A DNA stretch of 14,048 bases from Corallococcus sp. CAG:1435. Its GTDB lineage: Bacteria > Bacillota > Clostridia > Christensenellales > CAG-314. Within the stretch, counting starts at the first letter, position 1. The number at the start of each line of letters is the position of its first letter. The notes under the pieces were generated by a model. That model was not told the DNA's origin. It searched no databases and saw nothing but the letters and a program-made list of their open reading frames with translations. The position numbers were made by a program, and so were the translations under genes. The stretch is taken from NCBI GenBank assembly GCA_000433775.1, contig HF998446.1, positions 1 through 14,048 of the forward strand. The letters are read 5' to 3'. Of this stretch, positions 1 to 6,660 are shown piece after piece.

Positions 1-283
1 CTCCGCTTTCACCGGTAAAGGACGGGGCAAAAGCAACTGTAATAAAGCCTCTTTCCGCCAAAATTTGCGCATACAGCCCCGACGCCTGCTCTTTCACTGC
101 GCCGAAAGGACCGGCAACCGCAATGGCCGGCAATCTGCCGTCAACGTTTTTGGGCGTGTACATATCTGCAGCCAAGGTTACGCCGTAACGGTTGTGAAAG
201 GTTACCTTTCTGTGCGATACCTTGTTGCTTTGCGGAAACGTTTTGTCCCAAACATCTGTAAGAACAAGTTTTTGTTCTTGCAT
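1..283 (-). CDS. Alpha/beta hydrolase (dienelactone-hydrolase-like), N-terminal part
   Basis: Partial gene whose 3' part lies beyond the left edge; 94 codons are visible. The ATG (283-281) follows a GGAGTAA ribosome binding site about five bases upstream, which fixes the start. The protein begins MQEQKLVLTDVWDKTFP and continues through KVTFHNRYGVTLAADMYTPK, then PAIAVAGPFGAVKEQ, GLYAQILAERGF and FAPSFTGESG. This order (beta-hairpin, Pro-Ala-Ile-strand with an oxyanion-type GPFGAVKEQ turn, then a helix and the AFAPSFTGESG segment) is the N-terminal signature of small bacterial alpha/beta hydrolases of the YcjY/dienelactone-hydrolase group. The nucleophile serine, acid and histidine would lie in the missing part, so activity and substrate cannot be judged. 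A cytoplasmic enzyme is likely, since no signal peptide is seen. The family call is fairly sure, the substrate unknown. Confidence 0.8.
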   Translation of the reverse strand, partial: MQEQKLVLTDVWDKTFPQSNKVSHRKVTFHNRYGVTLAADMYTPKNVDGRLPAIAVAGPFGAVKEQASGLYAQILAERGFITVAFAPSFTGESG

Positions 284-458
284 GTTGTTACTCCGTAATA
301 AAACTATAGTAAATTTACACGTCCGTATCTGAAAACCTCGCAGGACGGTTTTGATGCATAGTAATACGCAGGCGTTGCCTTTTTGGCGTACCTGCTTAAA
401 CCTGACTACGCACCGTAACGCAATACAGCATTACAACAAACTGTTTTGTCGGTTTTAC
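284..458. other. Intergenic gap with a weak hairpin
   Basis: No gene is seen. Around 368-396 lies an imperfect inverted repeat (GCAGG...CCTGC with inner GCC...GGC around a short T-rich loop). It could mark the end of the DUF1003 transcript coming from the right, but no U-tract follows it on either strand, so it is not called a terminator. Confidence 0.3.
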
Positions 459-1016
459 CTATTCCTCGTGCGTGTTCTGCACGTTTGTATTGTCTTGCTC
501 GCTTTTGTCGCACGTATGCGAAGCCGACTCTTCCATTTGTTTGGCAAGTTTTCGCTGTATTTCCAACACCTCTTCCAACTTGCGGTGTAAATCGTCTATG
601 ATAAGTTCGCTTTTAAGATTGATGCGATAATCGCTTTCGGCACGTTGCCTGTCCTTTGCTTCCTGACGATTTTGACTCATCATAATGAGCGGCGCCTGTA
701 TTGCCGCTATGCAGGAAAGGACAAGATTCAACAGTATGAATGGATATGCGTCAAATGCGTTGGCTGCCAAAATGCCGTTCACCACCATCCACACAACCAT
801 TACACCGATAAAACTGAATATGAATGCCCAACTGCCTGCAAAACGTGCAACTGCATCTGCCGCACGTTGCCCCAAAGAAGGCTTTTCTTTTTTGTTTGAA
901 CCTTCGGTAATCTCAGTCATGGTCAGTCGGCGTATAAGTTCTTCGTCGGAAAACTCCTCATCCGTAACATGCAACAGTTCACTTATGATTTTTTTACGCT
1001 CTTTGCTGTTTGCCAT
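459..1016 (-). CDS. DUF1003 family membrane protein
   Basis: A 185-residue protein of the DUF1003 family, whose function is not established. The start chosen is the ATG at 1016, about nine bases after an AGGAGA ribosome binding site; a longer open frame reaches upstream but would run through the promoter. Residues 1-45 are charged and soluble. Then comes the family core: LGQRAADAVARFAGSW, a first membrane helix (FIFSFIGVMVVWMVV), a short outside loop with FDAYPF, a second helix (ILLNLVLSCIAAIQAPLIMM), and the conserved SQNRQEAKDRQRAESDY followed by a LKSELIIDDLHRKLEE coiled-coil segment. The GSW, DAYPF, SQNRQ and DR..AE.DY motifs are the hallmarks of the family. The tail is hydrophilic and acidic. 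It appears to be a single-gene unit with its own promoter. Confidence 0.88.
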   Translation of the reverse strand: MANSKERKKIISELLHVTDEEFSDEELIRRLTMTEITEGSNKKEKPSLGQRAADAVARFAGSWAFIFSFIGVMVVWMVVNGILAANAFDAYPFILLNLVLSCIAAIQAPLIMMSQNRQEAKDRQRAESDYRINLKSELIIDDLHRKLEEVLEIQRKLAKQMEESASHTCDKSEQDNTNVQNTHEE

Positions 1017-1041
1017 ACTCTTTCTCCTGATTTTTTTTATT

Positions 1042-1070
1042 ATTATATCGCCACATTGCATAAATTTCAA
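1042..1070 (-). promoter_or_regulatory. Promoter of the DUF1003 gene
   Basis: On the minus strand TTGAAA (1070-1065) and TATAAT (1047-1042) are separated by exactly 17 bases. The -10 lies about 25 bases before the start codon, leaving a very short leader that consists mainly of the ribosome binding site. Confidence 0.75.
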
Positions 1071-1497
1071 GCGCACGTCAACAGTTTTTGTTTGATACAT
1101 CCTACGGCAAGCAGTTTTTTGTCGTGTCAGACGTCAAATAAATGTCTAAAACGCAAACAGATACGCAATAAACAAGGACTTGCACAAAAGCAAGCCCTTG
1201 TTGGTAAGTTGCAGGTATTTTACCCGATTGTATTGCCGATTGAAAGAGAGAGCAAAGCGCTTTTTCGGCAAAACCGTGCAACAAGTGTAGATGTGAACTT
1301 TCACCACGCTGTTTGCATAAAAGCGGCTACTTTGTAGCAATGGCTTACGGCGAACTTTTCCATACTTCACAATTTTGCCACAAGCACGCACTTCTGCAAG
1401 CACCTGTATTGCTGATACGTTTACATTTGACTGCGTTGCGTAAAACACGACAAATCTTTACCGACATTTATTTTTGTTTTTATATAACGGCAATTTG
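1071..1497. other. Gap between the DUF1003 and SUFU genes
   Basis: About 430 bases with no convincing gene; short open frames here lack ribosome binding sites and read as low-complexity, Cys/Phe-rich peptides. The one clear structure is the hairpin at 1171-1202, listed separately. No U-rich terminator is seen directly after the SUFU gene stop. Confidence 0.4.
1171..1202. repeat. Long hairpin, possible weak terminator
   Basis: AACAAGG, one base, CTTGC, a six-base loop, GCAAG, one base, CCTTGTT: a 13-pair stem with a single A-C mismatch (1178/1195). On the minus strand the stem is followed only by a short T-rich stretch (TTATTG), so it would be a poor intrinsic terminator. It sits about 300 bases downstream of the SUFU gene and may end that transcript. 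Confidence 0.45.
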
Positions 1498-2087
1498 TTA
1501 CAGTTTAAACAACCAATGAGGTTCGCCGTCATTTTCGGGATAGGCATATGTGTAGGAGAATTCCTCATTACCGACTGTCAGCAACTGATTTAATGCCTGC
1601 ATATCCAAAGGAATTGCCTGTAAACAGACTGTTATTTTGAATGGCGAAAGTTTGCAAAAAAGAAATTTGAGGTCGTCGATTGCCTGTGGCAAATCCAAAA
1701 AGACGCCCACTACCGAACCGTCGACCTTGTCGCCAAATTCCAAACTGTGTCCAAAGGAAATGAGGCAATTGTTCTCTATGGGAAACATCGCCGTGCGAAA
1801 AAGTATTTCGAATACTTCGAAGCGACCTCTTTGTCCGTCATGTCGACAGACGGATCTATAAACAGCATGTATTCGTTTCTGCTTCCCAATGTGTGTCTGC
1901 CGAGCATAACGTAGTCGCTCGCCCCCATGGTGGCAAGTTTCCAAAAGGGAAAGGTCTTTGTTGGTTGGTACAACAGTGCGTCAACGTGTAGTTTTGCTTC
2001 AAAGTTCGGATGGATGACAAGGGCATCCGTCTGCTGAAAATATTTATCGTAATGACGTGTGATTTTGTTCATTTCGGAAATTTTCAT
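1498..2087 (-). pseudogene. SUFU-domain protein broken by a one-base frameshift
   Basis: Two overlapping minus-strand frames together give one suppressor-of-fused-like (SUFU, PF05076-type) protein. The first frame starts at the ATG at 2087 after AGAGGTAGAG and reads MKISEMNKITRHYDKYF, then HPNFEAKLHVDALLYQPTK, FWKLATMGASDYVM and SKYSKYFF before ending about 1776. The second continues FRTAMFPIENNCLISFGHS, FGDKVDGSVVGVFLDLPQ and ends PENDGEPHWLFKL at 1498. The join falls at a run of five A on the plus strand (1798-1802); one extra base there gives a 196-residue uninterrupted protein, a usual size for bacterial SUFU proteins. Known bacterial SUFU proteins often act as immunity proteins to polymorphic toxins, but no toxin gene is adjacent. 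It may be a true pseudogene or a homopolymer sequencing or assembly error. The site does not match a classic slippery heptamer. Confidence 0.75.
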
Positions 2088-2162
2088 AGACTCTACCTCT
2101 ATCAATTTATTTTTGCAATTTTTGTTTGGTTAAAAAAATTTCTAACAGATTGTTTTGTGTAA

Positions 2163-2191
2163 ATAATATCATACATTAACGTTATTTTCAA
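2163..2191 (-). promoter_or_regulatory. Promoter of the SUFU-like gene
   Basis: On the minus strand TTGAAA (2191-2186), a 17-base spacer and TATTAT (2168-2163). The leader is about 70 bases. The intact promoter and ribosome binding site argue that the gene is recently broken or only apparently broken. Confidence 0.7.
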
Positions 2192-2379
2192 CGCCGTTTT
2201 TCAAGAAACGTTGAATATAATGAATTCCTTATGTTTTGTGTTTGGCATTGACATGGTTTCAGCGTATATACAACCTCAAATTTATGTTCAAAACAACGCA
2301 ATACTGTGTAATTCCGTGTTTTTGCCGATTGTCGAGTACCTTTCAAGATTCACTTTTCAAAAAAACGTCTGAAAATTAC
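2192..2379. other. Gap between the SUFU-like promoter and the ppdK terminator
   Basis: Part of a roughly 370-base intergenic region (2088-2456). Apart from the promoter to its left and the terminator to its right, nothing recognisable is present: it is AT-rich with no open frame of note. Confidence 0.4.
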
Positions 2380-2423
2380 TAAAAAAACGGCCTATTCCGT
2401 TTGGAATAAGCCGTATTTTTTTT
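2380..2423 (-). terminator. Terminator of ppdK (works in both directions)
   Basis: ACGGC, one base, TATTCC, loop GTTT, GGAATA, one base, GCCGT (2387-2414). A run of A precedes and a run of T follows the stem, so the structure has a U-tract in either direction. It lies about 40 bases after the ppdK stop codon. Confidence 0.88.
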
Positions 2424-2456
2424 GATAATTTTTCAATTACACCATTTTGTCCAAAA

Positions 2457-5102
2457 TTACTTTCTGGGGTTTTTGATGTTTGCCTGAGCGGCTGCCAGAC
2501 GTGCAATGGGTACACGGTAAGGCGAGCAACTCACGTAGGTAAGGTTGATGTTGTGGGCAAATTCGATACTGCTGGGGTCGCCGCCGTGTTCGCCGCAGAT
2601 ACCGCATTGAAGGTCGGGACGAGTTTCTCTGCCGAGAGTAACAGCCATCTTCATAAGTTTACCAACGCCAACGGTGTCCAGTCTTGCAAACGGGTCGCTT
2701 TCGTAAATCTTTGCAGCGTAGTAACTGGGAAGGAATTTACTTGCGTCGTCACGGCTGAAACCGAATGTCATCTGAGTGAGGTCGTTTGTACCGAAACTGA
2801 AGAACTCTGCTTCCTTAGCAATTTCGTCGGCTGTAAGTGCCGCTCTGGGGATTTCGATCATTGTACCAACCATGTATTTGAGGTCGGACTTGGCTTCTGC
2901 GATAACGGCATCGGCAGTAGCAACAACCGTCTTCTTGACATAGGCAAGTTCCTTAACTTCGCCAACCAACGGAATCATGATTTCGGGAACAACGTGCCAA
3001 TCGGGGTGACGTTTTTGAACGTTCAAAGCAGCCTTGATAACAGCCTTTGTCTGCATCACTGCAATTTCGGGATAGGTTACTGCAAGACGGCATCCACGGT
3101 GACCCATCATGGGGTTGAATTCGTGCAGGCTGTTGCAAAGTTGTTTAACGTATTCAACGCTCTTGCCCTTCGTCTTTGCAAGCAAAGCGATGTCCTTTTC
3201 GTCGGTGGGAACAAATTCGTGAAGAGGAGGATCCAGGAAACGGATGATAACAGGTTGTCCCTTCAAGGCTTCCATAAGTCCTTCAAAGTCTTGCTGTTGA
3301 AGAGGTTCGATTTTTTCCAATGCCGCTTCACGTTCTTCCACGGTTTCGGAAACAATCATTTCACGGAATTTTTCGATACGTCCTTCGCCGAAGAACATGT
3401 GTTCGGTACGGCAAAGACCGATTCCCTGTGCGCCGAGTTCGGCAGCACGCTGTGCATCGGCAGGTGTGTCGGCGTTTGTACGAACTTCCAAAGCCTTGTA
3501 CTTGTCTGCCAACTTCATGATACGTCCGAAGTAACCGCTGTTGGGATCGGCAGGAACAGTCTTGATTTCGCAGTTGTAAATCTTACCTGTGGAACCGTCC
3601 AAAGAAATGGGGTCGCCTTCGTGGAAGATTTTTCCTCCAAGTTCGAACTTCTTGTTTGCTTCGTCCATTTTGATGTCGCCGCAACCGGATACGCAGCATG
3701 TTCCCATACCACGTGCAACAACTGCAGCGTGAGAAGTTTGTCCGCCACGAACGGTAAGAATACCTTGTGCGTACTTCATGCCTTCGATGTCTTCGGGGGA
3801 TGTTTCAAGACGAACAAGCACAACCTTTTTCTTTGCCTTGCCGAGTTTAACTGCATCTTCCGGTGCGAACACTACCGTTCCTGCTGCAGCGCCGGGGCTG
3901 GCGGCAATACCCTTGCCAACCACGTTGTTTTTGTCGGCAGCGGCAAGTGCATTCACGTCAAACGTGGGGTGAAGAAGCATGTCCAAAGATTTGGCGTCGA
4001 TTTGCATCAATGCTTCCTGTTCGGTAATCATGCCTTCGTCGATGAGGTCGCATGCAATTTTGATTGCGGCAGCAGCCGTACGCTTGCCGTTACGGGTTTG
4101 CAACATGTAAAGTTTACCCTTTTCGATGGTAAATTCCATGTCCTGCATGTCTCTGTAGTGATGTTCAAGTGTATCGCAAACCTGGAGGAATTGTTTGTAC
4201 ACGTCGGGCAATACTTCTGCCATTTTGGAAATGGGCATCGGGGTGCGAACGCCTGCAACAACGTCTTCGCCTTGTGCGTTCATAAGAAATTCGCCCATCA
4301 AGCCCTTTTCGCCTGTTGCGGGGTTACGTGTGAATGCAACGCCTGTTCCGCAATCGTCGCCCATGTTACCAAACGCCATCATCTGCACGTTTACAGCGGT
4401 ACCCCAACTGTAAGGAATGTCGTGGTCCATGCGGTACACGTTTGCACGGGGGTTGTCCCAAGAACGGAACACTGCTTCAATAGCGGCAAACAACTGTTCT
4501 TTGGGGTCGGAGGGGAAATCCTTGCCGATTTTTTCTTTGTATTCCGCTTTGAATTCGTTGGCAAGTTCTTTGAGGTCGTCGGCGGTGAGTTCTACGTCGT
4601 ATGTTACGCCCTTCTTCTCTTTCATTTCGTCGATGAGCACTTCAAAGTACTTTTTGCCTACTTCCATAACTACGTCGGAGAACATTTGGATGAATCTTCT
4701 GTAGCAGTCCCAAGCCCAACGGGGATTGTTGGATTTCTTTGCAAGAACTTCCACAACTTCTTCGTTAAGACCAAGGTTCAAGATTGTGTCCATCATGCCG
4801 GGCATGGATGCACGTGCGCCGGAACGAACGGAAACAAGCAGAGGATTTTTCGTGTCGCCGAACTTTTTGCCGGTGATTTTTTCCATTTCGGAAATGGCAA
4901 CCATAATCTGCGACTTGATTTCGTCGTTGATTTTTCTGCCGTCTTCGTAGTACTGCGTGCAGGCTTCTGTGGAGATGGTGAAACCTTGGGGAACGGGCAA
5001 ACCGATGTTTGTCATTTCTGCAAGGTTGGCACCTTTGCCACCCAACAGTTCACGCATTTTTGCATTGCCTTCGCTAAACAAATAGGTGTATTTTTTAGCC
5101 AC
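2457..5102 (-). CDS. ppdK: Pyruvate, phosphate dikinase
   Basis: An 881-residue pyruvate,phosphate dikinase, which interconverts pyruvate + ATP + phosphate and phosphoenolpyruvate + AMP + pyrophosphate in the cytoplasm. In anaerobes it serves PPi-linked glycolysis or gluconeogenesis. The start is the GTG at 5102 (AKKYTYLFSEGNAKM), eight bases after a full AGGAGGA; an upstream ATG would read through the promoter. Domain order is complete: N-terminal nucleotide-binding domain (LLGGKGANLAEM near residue 20, SVRSGARASMPGMMDT near 91), swivelling domain with the phosphorylated His in GGQTSHAAVVARG (H458, with regulatory-type T456 two residues before), and the C-terminal PEP/pyruvate barrel (GLCRTEHMFF near 562, MGTMIEIPRA-type strand near 745, SFGTNDLTQMTFGFSRDDA near 769, catalytic Cys in CGICGEHGGDP, C836). 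Length and spacing match the family (about 875 residues). No PPDK regulatory protein gene is nearby. Confidence 0.98.
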   Translation of the reverse strand: MAKKYTYLFSEGNAKMRELLGGKGANLAEMTNIGLPVPQGFTISTEACTQYYEDGRKINDEIKSQIMVAISEMEKITGKKFGDTKNPLLVSVRSGARASMPGMMDTILNLGLNEEVVEVLAKKSNNPRWAWDCYRRFIQMFSDVVMEVGKKYFEVLIDEMKEKKGVTYDVELTADDLKELANEFKAEYKEKIGKDFPSDPKEQLFAAIEAVFRSWDNPRANVYRMDHDIPYSWGTAVNVQMMAFGNMGDDCGTGVAFTRNPATGEKGLMGEFLMNAQGEDVVAGVRTPMPISKMAEVLPDVYKQFLQVCDTLEHHYRDMQDMEFTIEKGKLYMLQTRNGKRTAAAAIKIACDLIDEGMITEQEALMQIDAKSLDMLLHPTFDVNALAAADKNNVVGKGIAASPGAAAGTVVFAPEDAVKLGKAKKKVVLVRLETSPEDIEGMKYAQGILTVRGGQTSHAAVVARGMGTCCVSGCGDIKMDEANKKFELGGKIFHEGDPISLDGSTGKIYNCEIKTVPADPNSGYFGRIMKLADKYKALEVRTNADTPADAQRAAELGAQGIGLCRTEHMFFGEGRIEKFREMIVSETVEEREAALEKIEPLQQQDFEGLMEALKGQPVIIRFLDPPLHEFVPTDEKDIALLAKTKGKSVEYVKQLCNSLHEFNPMMGHRGCRLAVTYPEIAVMQTKAVIKAALNVQKRHPDWHVVPEIMIPLVGEVKELAYVKKTVVATADAVIAEAKSDLKYMVGTMIEIPRAALTADEIAKEAEFFSFGTNDLTQMTFGFSRDDASKFLPSYYAAKIYESDPFARLDTVGVGKLMKMAVTLGRETRPDLQCGICGEHGGDPSSIEFAHNINLTYVSCSPYRVPIARLAAAQANIKNPRK

Positions 5103-5142
5103 TGTTTTATTCCTCCTGAATAAATGTTTTCTTGTATTATTT

Positions 5143-5157
5143 GGACAAATATTGTCC
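5143..5157. promoter_or_regulatory. Palindrome in the ppdK leader, possible operator
   Basis: GGACAA-ATA-TTGTCC, a perfect 6-bp inverted repeat with a 3-base centre, lies between the predicted -10 box and the ribosome binding site of ppdK, about 15-29 bases downstream of the -10. That is a repressor-like position. It matches no operator consensus I can name with confidence. Confidence 0.5.
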
Positions 5158-5171
5158 ATCCAAACGTATAC

Positions 5172-5200
5172 ATTTTACTATATTTTATTAAATTGCACAA
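5172..5200 (-). promoter_or_regulatory. Probable ppdK promoter
   Basis: On the minus strand TTGTGC (5200-5195), a 17-base spacer and TAAAAT (5177-5172). The surrounding DNA is strongly AT-rich. The predicted transcript start is near 5165, giving a leader of about 60 bases that contains the palindrome. Confidence 0.6.
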
Positions 5201-5675
5201 CTGTTTTAGCGGAAATTTTCCGCACCTCACCTTAACACCTTCTTTCAATGACGTTTTGTTGAAAAATTATCCCGAAAATTTTTCGCAACGACAACATTTT
5301 CCCCGACAAATGACTTTTACAAACTGATTTTTTCCTTTTTGCCTTTGCAACGTCCTTTGCACACCTTTGAAAACACCATATCAACGCTGCAAAACAGTTT
5401 TCCTGCATCTGACTTTTGCAACACTTCGGTTTTCAAAAATCTGACAAAACTAACACGTGGGCAGTCGCTTGCATTAGAGGCACCGTTGCGGCAACTTTCA
5501 TGCTGTCATGTACAGAAAATCAAAAATGCTCAAAGCGCACGCTTTATCGACACAAAACAATGCAAAAAACAGTCAAAGCGTTGACAATGCCCGAGGCAAA
5601 AAGAAAATACCTGCACTAACGGCGAGAAAATACCCGTCAAAAGTTTCAAAAGTAAAATAATGTTTGCAAAAACCG
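5201..5675. other. Gap between divergent ppdK and rpsT promoters
   Basis: About 475 bases without a convincing gene; small open frames lack ribosome binding sites. Two short palindromes are present: AAAGCG-CA-CGCTTT (5532-5545) and GTCAA-AGCG-TTGAC (5572-5585). The latter contains a TTGACA box (5581-5586) that could serve a second, weaker rpsT promoter with an AAAATA-like -10, but this is uncertain. Confidence 0.35.
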
Positions 5676-5704
5676 TTGCATAAATGGTTAAAGTGTGGTA
5701 ATAT
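5676..5704 (+). promoter_or_regulatory. Promoter of rpsT
   Basis: TTGCAT (5676-5681), 17-base spacer, TAATAT (5699-5704). The predicted start of transcription is near 5711, giving a leader of about 40 bases with AAGGAGA before the rpsT ATG. Confidence 0.72.
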
Positions 5705-5749
5705 ATGTAAAGCAAAAAACAGTAACAGAACGTTCATAAGGAGATACTA

Positions 5750-6283
5750 ATGCCTAACATCAAATCCGCAGAAAAAAGAGTTTCCGTATCTGCAACTAAA
5801 AAACTTCAAAACCAAAAAATTCGTTCTCAGATGCAGACGGCTATTAAAAAGTTCAACGCCGCCATTTCCGAAGGCAATGTAGAACTTGCAAAGCAGTTGT
5901 TGCCCGTTACAAGTTCCAAAATCGACAATGCGGCAGTTAAAAACGTTATTCACAAAAACGCAGCCAACCGCAAAAAGGCACAGATTGCAAGAACGCTTTC
6001 TCAACTTGAAAAGGGCGTAATTGTAGTTAAGGTTGACGCAAAGACATTGAAACAGGCTGAACAAAAGGCCGCCGCAGCAAGAAAGGCAGAAGAAGCGCAG
6101 GCAATCAAGGCTCAGAGAAACGAAGCCAAGAAAGCCAAGGAAGCAGCAAAGGCTCCCACAACCACAAAGAAATCTTCCAAAAAGGCTACCGCAAAGGAAG
6201 AACCCGCAGCAGCACCCAAAAAGCGTGCTACGAAAAAGGCTGCACCCGTGGAAACACCTGCCGAAGGCGAAGAAATACAATAA
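5750..6283 (+). CDS. rpsT: 30S ribosomal protein S20 with a long C-terminal extension
   Basis: S20 binds 16S rRNA in the body of the small subunit and helps early assembly. Residues 1-88 are a normal S20: MPNIKSAEKR at the start, the AIKKFNAAISEGN helix, KIDNAAVKNVIHKNAANRKK and a closing ARTLSQLEKG. The usual protein ends there (about 85-90 residues), but this one runs on to 177 residues. The extension begins VIVVKVDAKTLKQ, continues as an Ala/Lys/Glu-rich helix that looks like a coiled coil (about 97-134), then a Lys/Ala/Pro-rich disordered tail (TTTKKSSKKATAKEEP..., AAPKKRATKKAAP) and ends with acidic GEEIQ. The ATG follows AAGGAGA by seven bases. The gene is monocistronic, with a promoter and a strong terminator. 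The frame is uninterrupted to the stop 14 bases before the terminator stem, so the tail is probably real. Confidence 0.95.
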   Translation: MPNIKSAEKRVSVSATKKLQNQKIRSQMQTAIKKFNAAISEGNVELAKQLLPVTSSKIDNAAVKNVIHKNAANRKKAQIARTLSQLEKGVIVVKVDAKTLKQAEQKAAAARKAEEAQAIKAQRNEAKKAKEAAKAPTTTKKSSKKATAKEEPAAAPKKRATKKAAPVETPAEGEEIQ

Positions 6284-6297
6284 TTGCACTGCTTGCG

Positions 6298-6327
6298 CAA
6301 CCCCGATACTTGTCGGGGTTGTTTTTT
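6298..6327 (+). terminator. Terminator of rpsT
   Basis: CAACCCCGA (6298-6306), loop of six, TCGGGGTTG (6313-6321) followed by six T. It is a 9-bp GC-rich stem directly after the rpsT stop. Confidence 0.92.
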
Positions 6328-6371
6328 GCCTAAAAAAATTGTTTTGACGGCAAAATTTTGAATGATATTCT

Positions 6372-6400
6372 TTGACTTTTCAAAAATTGTCTGTTATAAT
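6372..6400 (+). promoter_or_regulatory. Promoter of the tRNA-Thr gene
   Basis: TTGACT, exactly 17 bases, TATAAT: a near-consensus promoter about 30 bases before the tRNA 5' end, as expected for a strongly expressed stable RNA. Confidence 0.9.
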
Positions 6401-6431
6401 TGAAAGGCTGTGAAACAAACTTTGCAGTAAT

Positions 6432-6507
6432 GCTGGAGTGGCTCAGTCGGTAGAGCAATTGATTCGTAATCAATAGGTCGAGTGTTCGATTCACTTCTCC
6501 AGCACCA
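6432..6507 (+). tRNA. tRNA-Thr (anticodon CGT)
   Basis: A complete 76-base cloverleaf. Acceptor stem GCTGGAG/CTCCAGC, D arm GCTCAGTCGGTAGAGC, anticodon stem ATTGA/TCAAT around loop TTCGTAA (anticodon CGT, reading ACG), variable loop AGGTC, T arm GAGTG-TTCGATT-CACTT, discriminator A and an encoded CCA end (6505-6507). It is a single-gene unit with its own promoter and terminator. Confidence 0.95.
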
Positions 6508-6536
6508 AGGACTTTCCGAAAGGAAGGTCCTTTTTT
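6507..6536 (+). terminator. Terminator of the tRNA-Thr gene
   Basis: An 11-bp stem AAGGACTTTCC/GGAAGGTCCTT (one G-U pair) closed by a GAAA tetraloop (6518-6521) and followed by T. The first base of the stem is the last A of the tRNA CCA end, so tRNA and terminator directly abut. Confidence 0.93.
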
Positions 6537-6660
6537 CGTTTTCAGGCGTATTTTCGGGCATTGCCCACCACTTTCTGCACTACGGAAAAATCGGCGTGTG
6601 AGTCTGGCGTTTTTTTGCCCCGACTGTAACTAACTTTTTCAAATTGCCGCACGCAAAGCG
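6537..6660. other. Spacer before the tandem repeats
   Basis: No gene or clear structure. Its right end and the next few bases (GAGTTAC...AGTTTCAATAAAGAG, to 6687) resemble the tail of the repeat unit, suggesting a decayed fragment of a further copy. Confidence 0.35.

Noticed and set aside
1146..1448. Minus-strand 100-codon frame between the DUF1003 and SUFU genes
   Set aside because: No ribosome binding site, no recognisable motif, and it runs through the 1171-1202 hairpin.
1790..1815. Programmed -1 frameshift in the SUFU-like gene
   Set aside because: The site reads TAC-TTT-TTC in the first frame and does not fit the X-XXY-YYZ slippery pattern; no clear stimulatory hairpin follows. A simple one-base deletion or read error is more likely.
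2553..5123. Plus-strand open frame of 856 codons opposite ppdK
   Set aside because: It is the antisense shadow of ppdK: Cys/Phe/His-rich translation with no domains, no ribosome binding site, and the opposite strand encodes a complete, conserved enzyme.
5747..6289. Minus-strand frame opposite rpsT
   Set aside because: Leu/Cys/Gly/Phe-rich shadow of the S20 gene.
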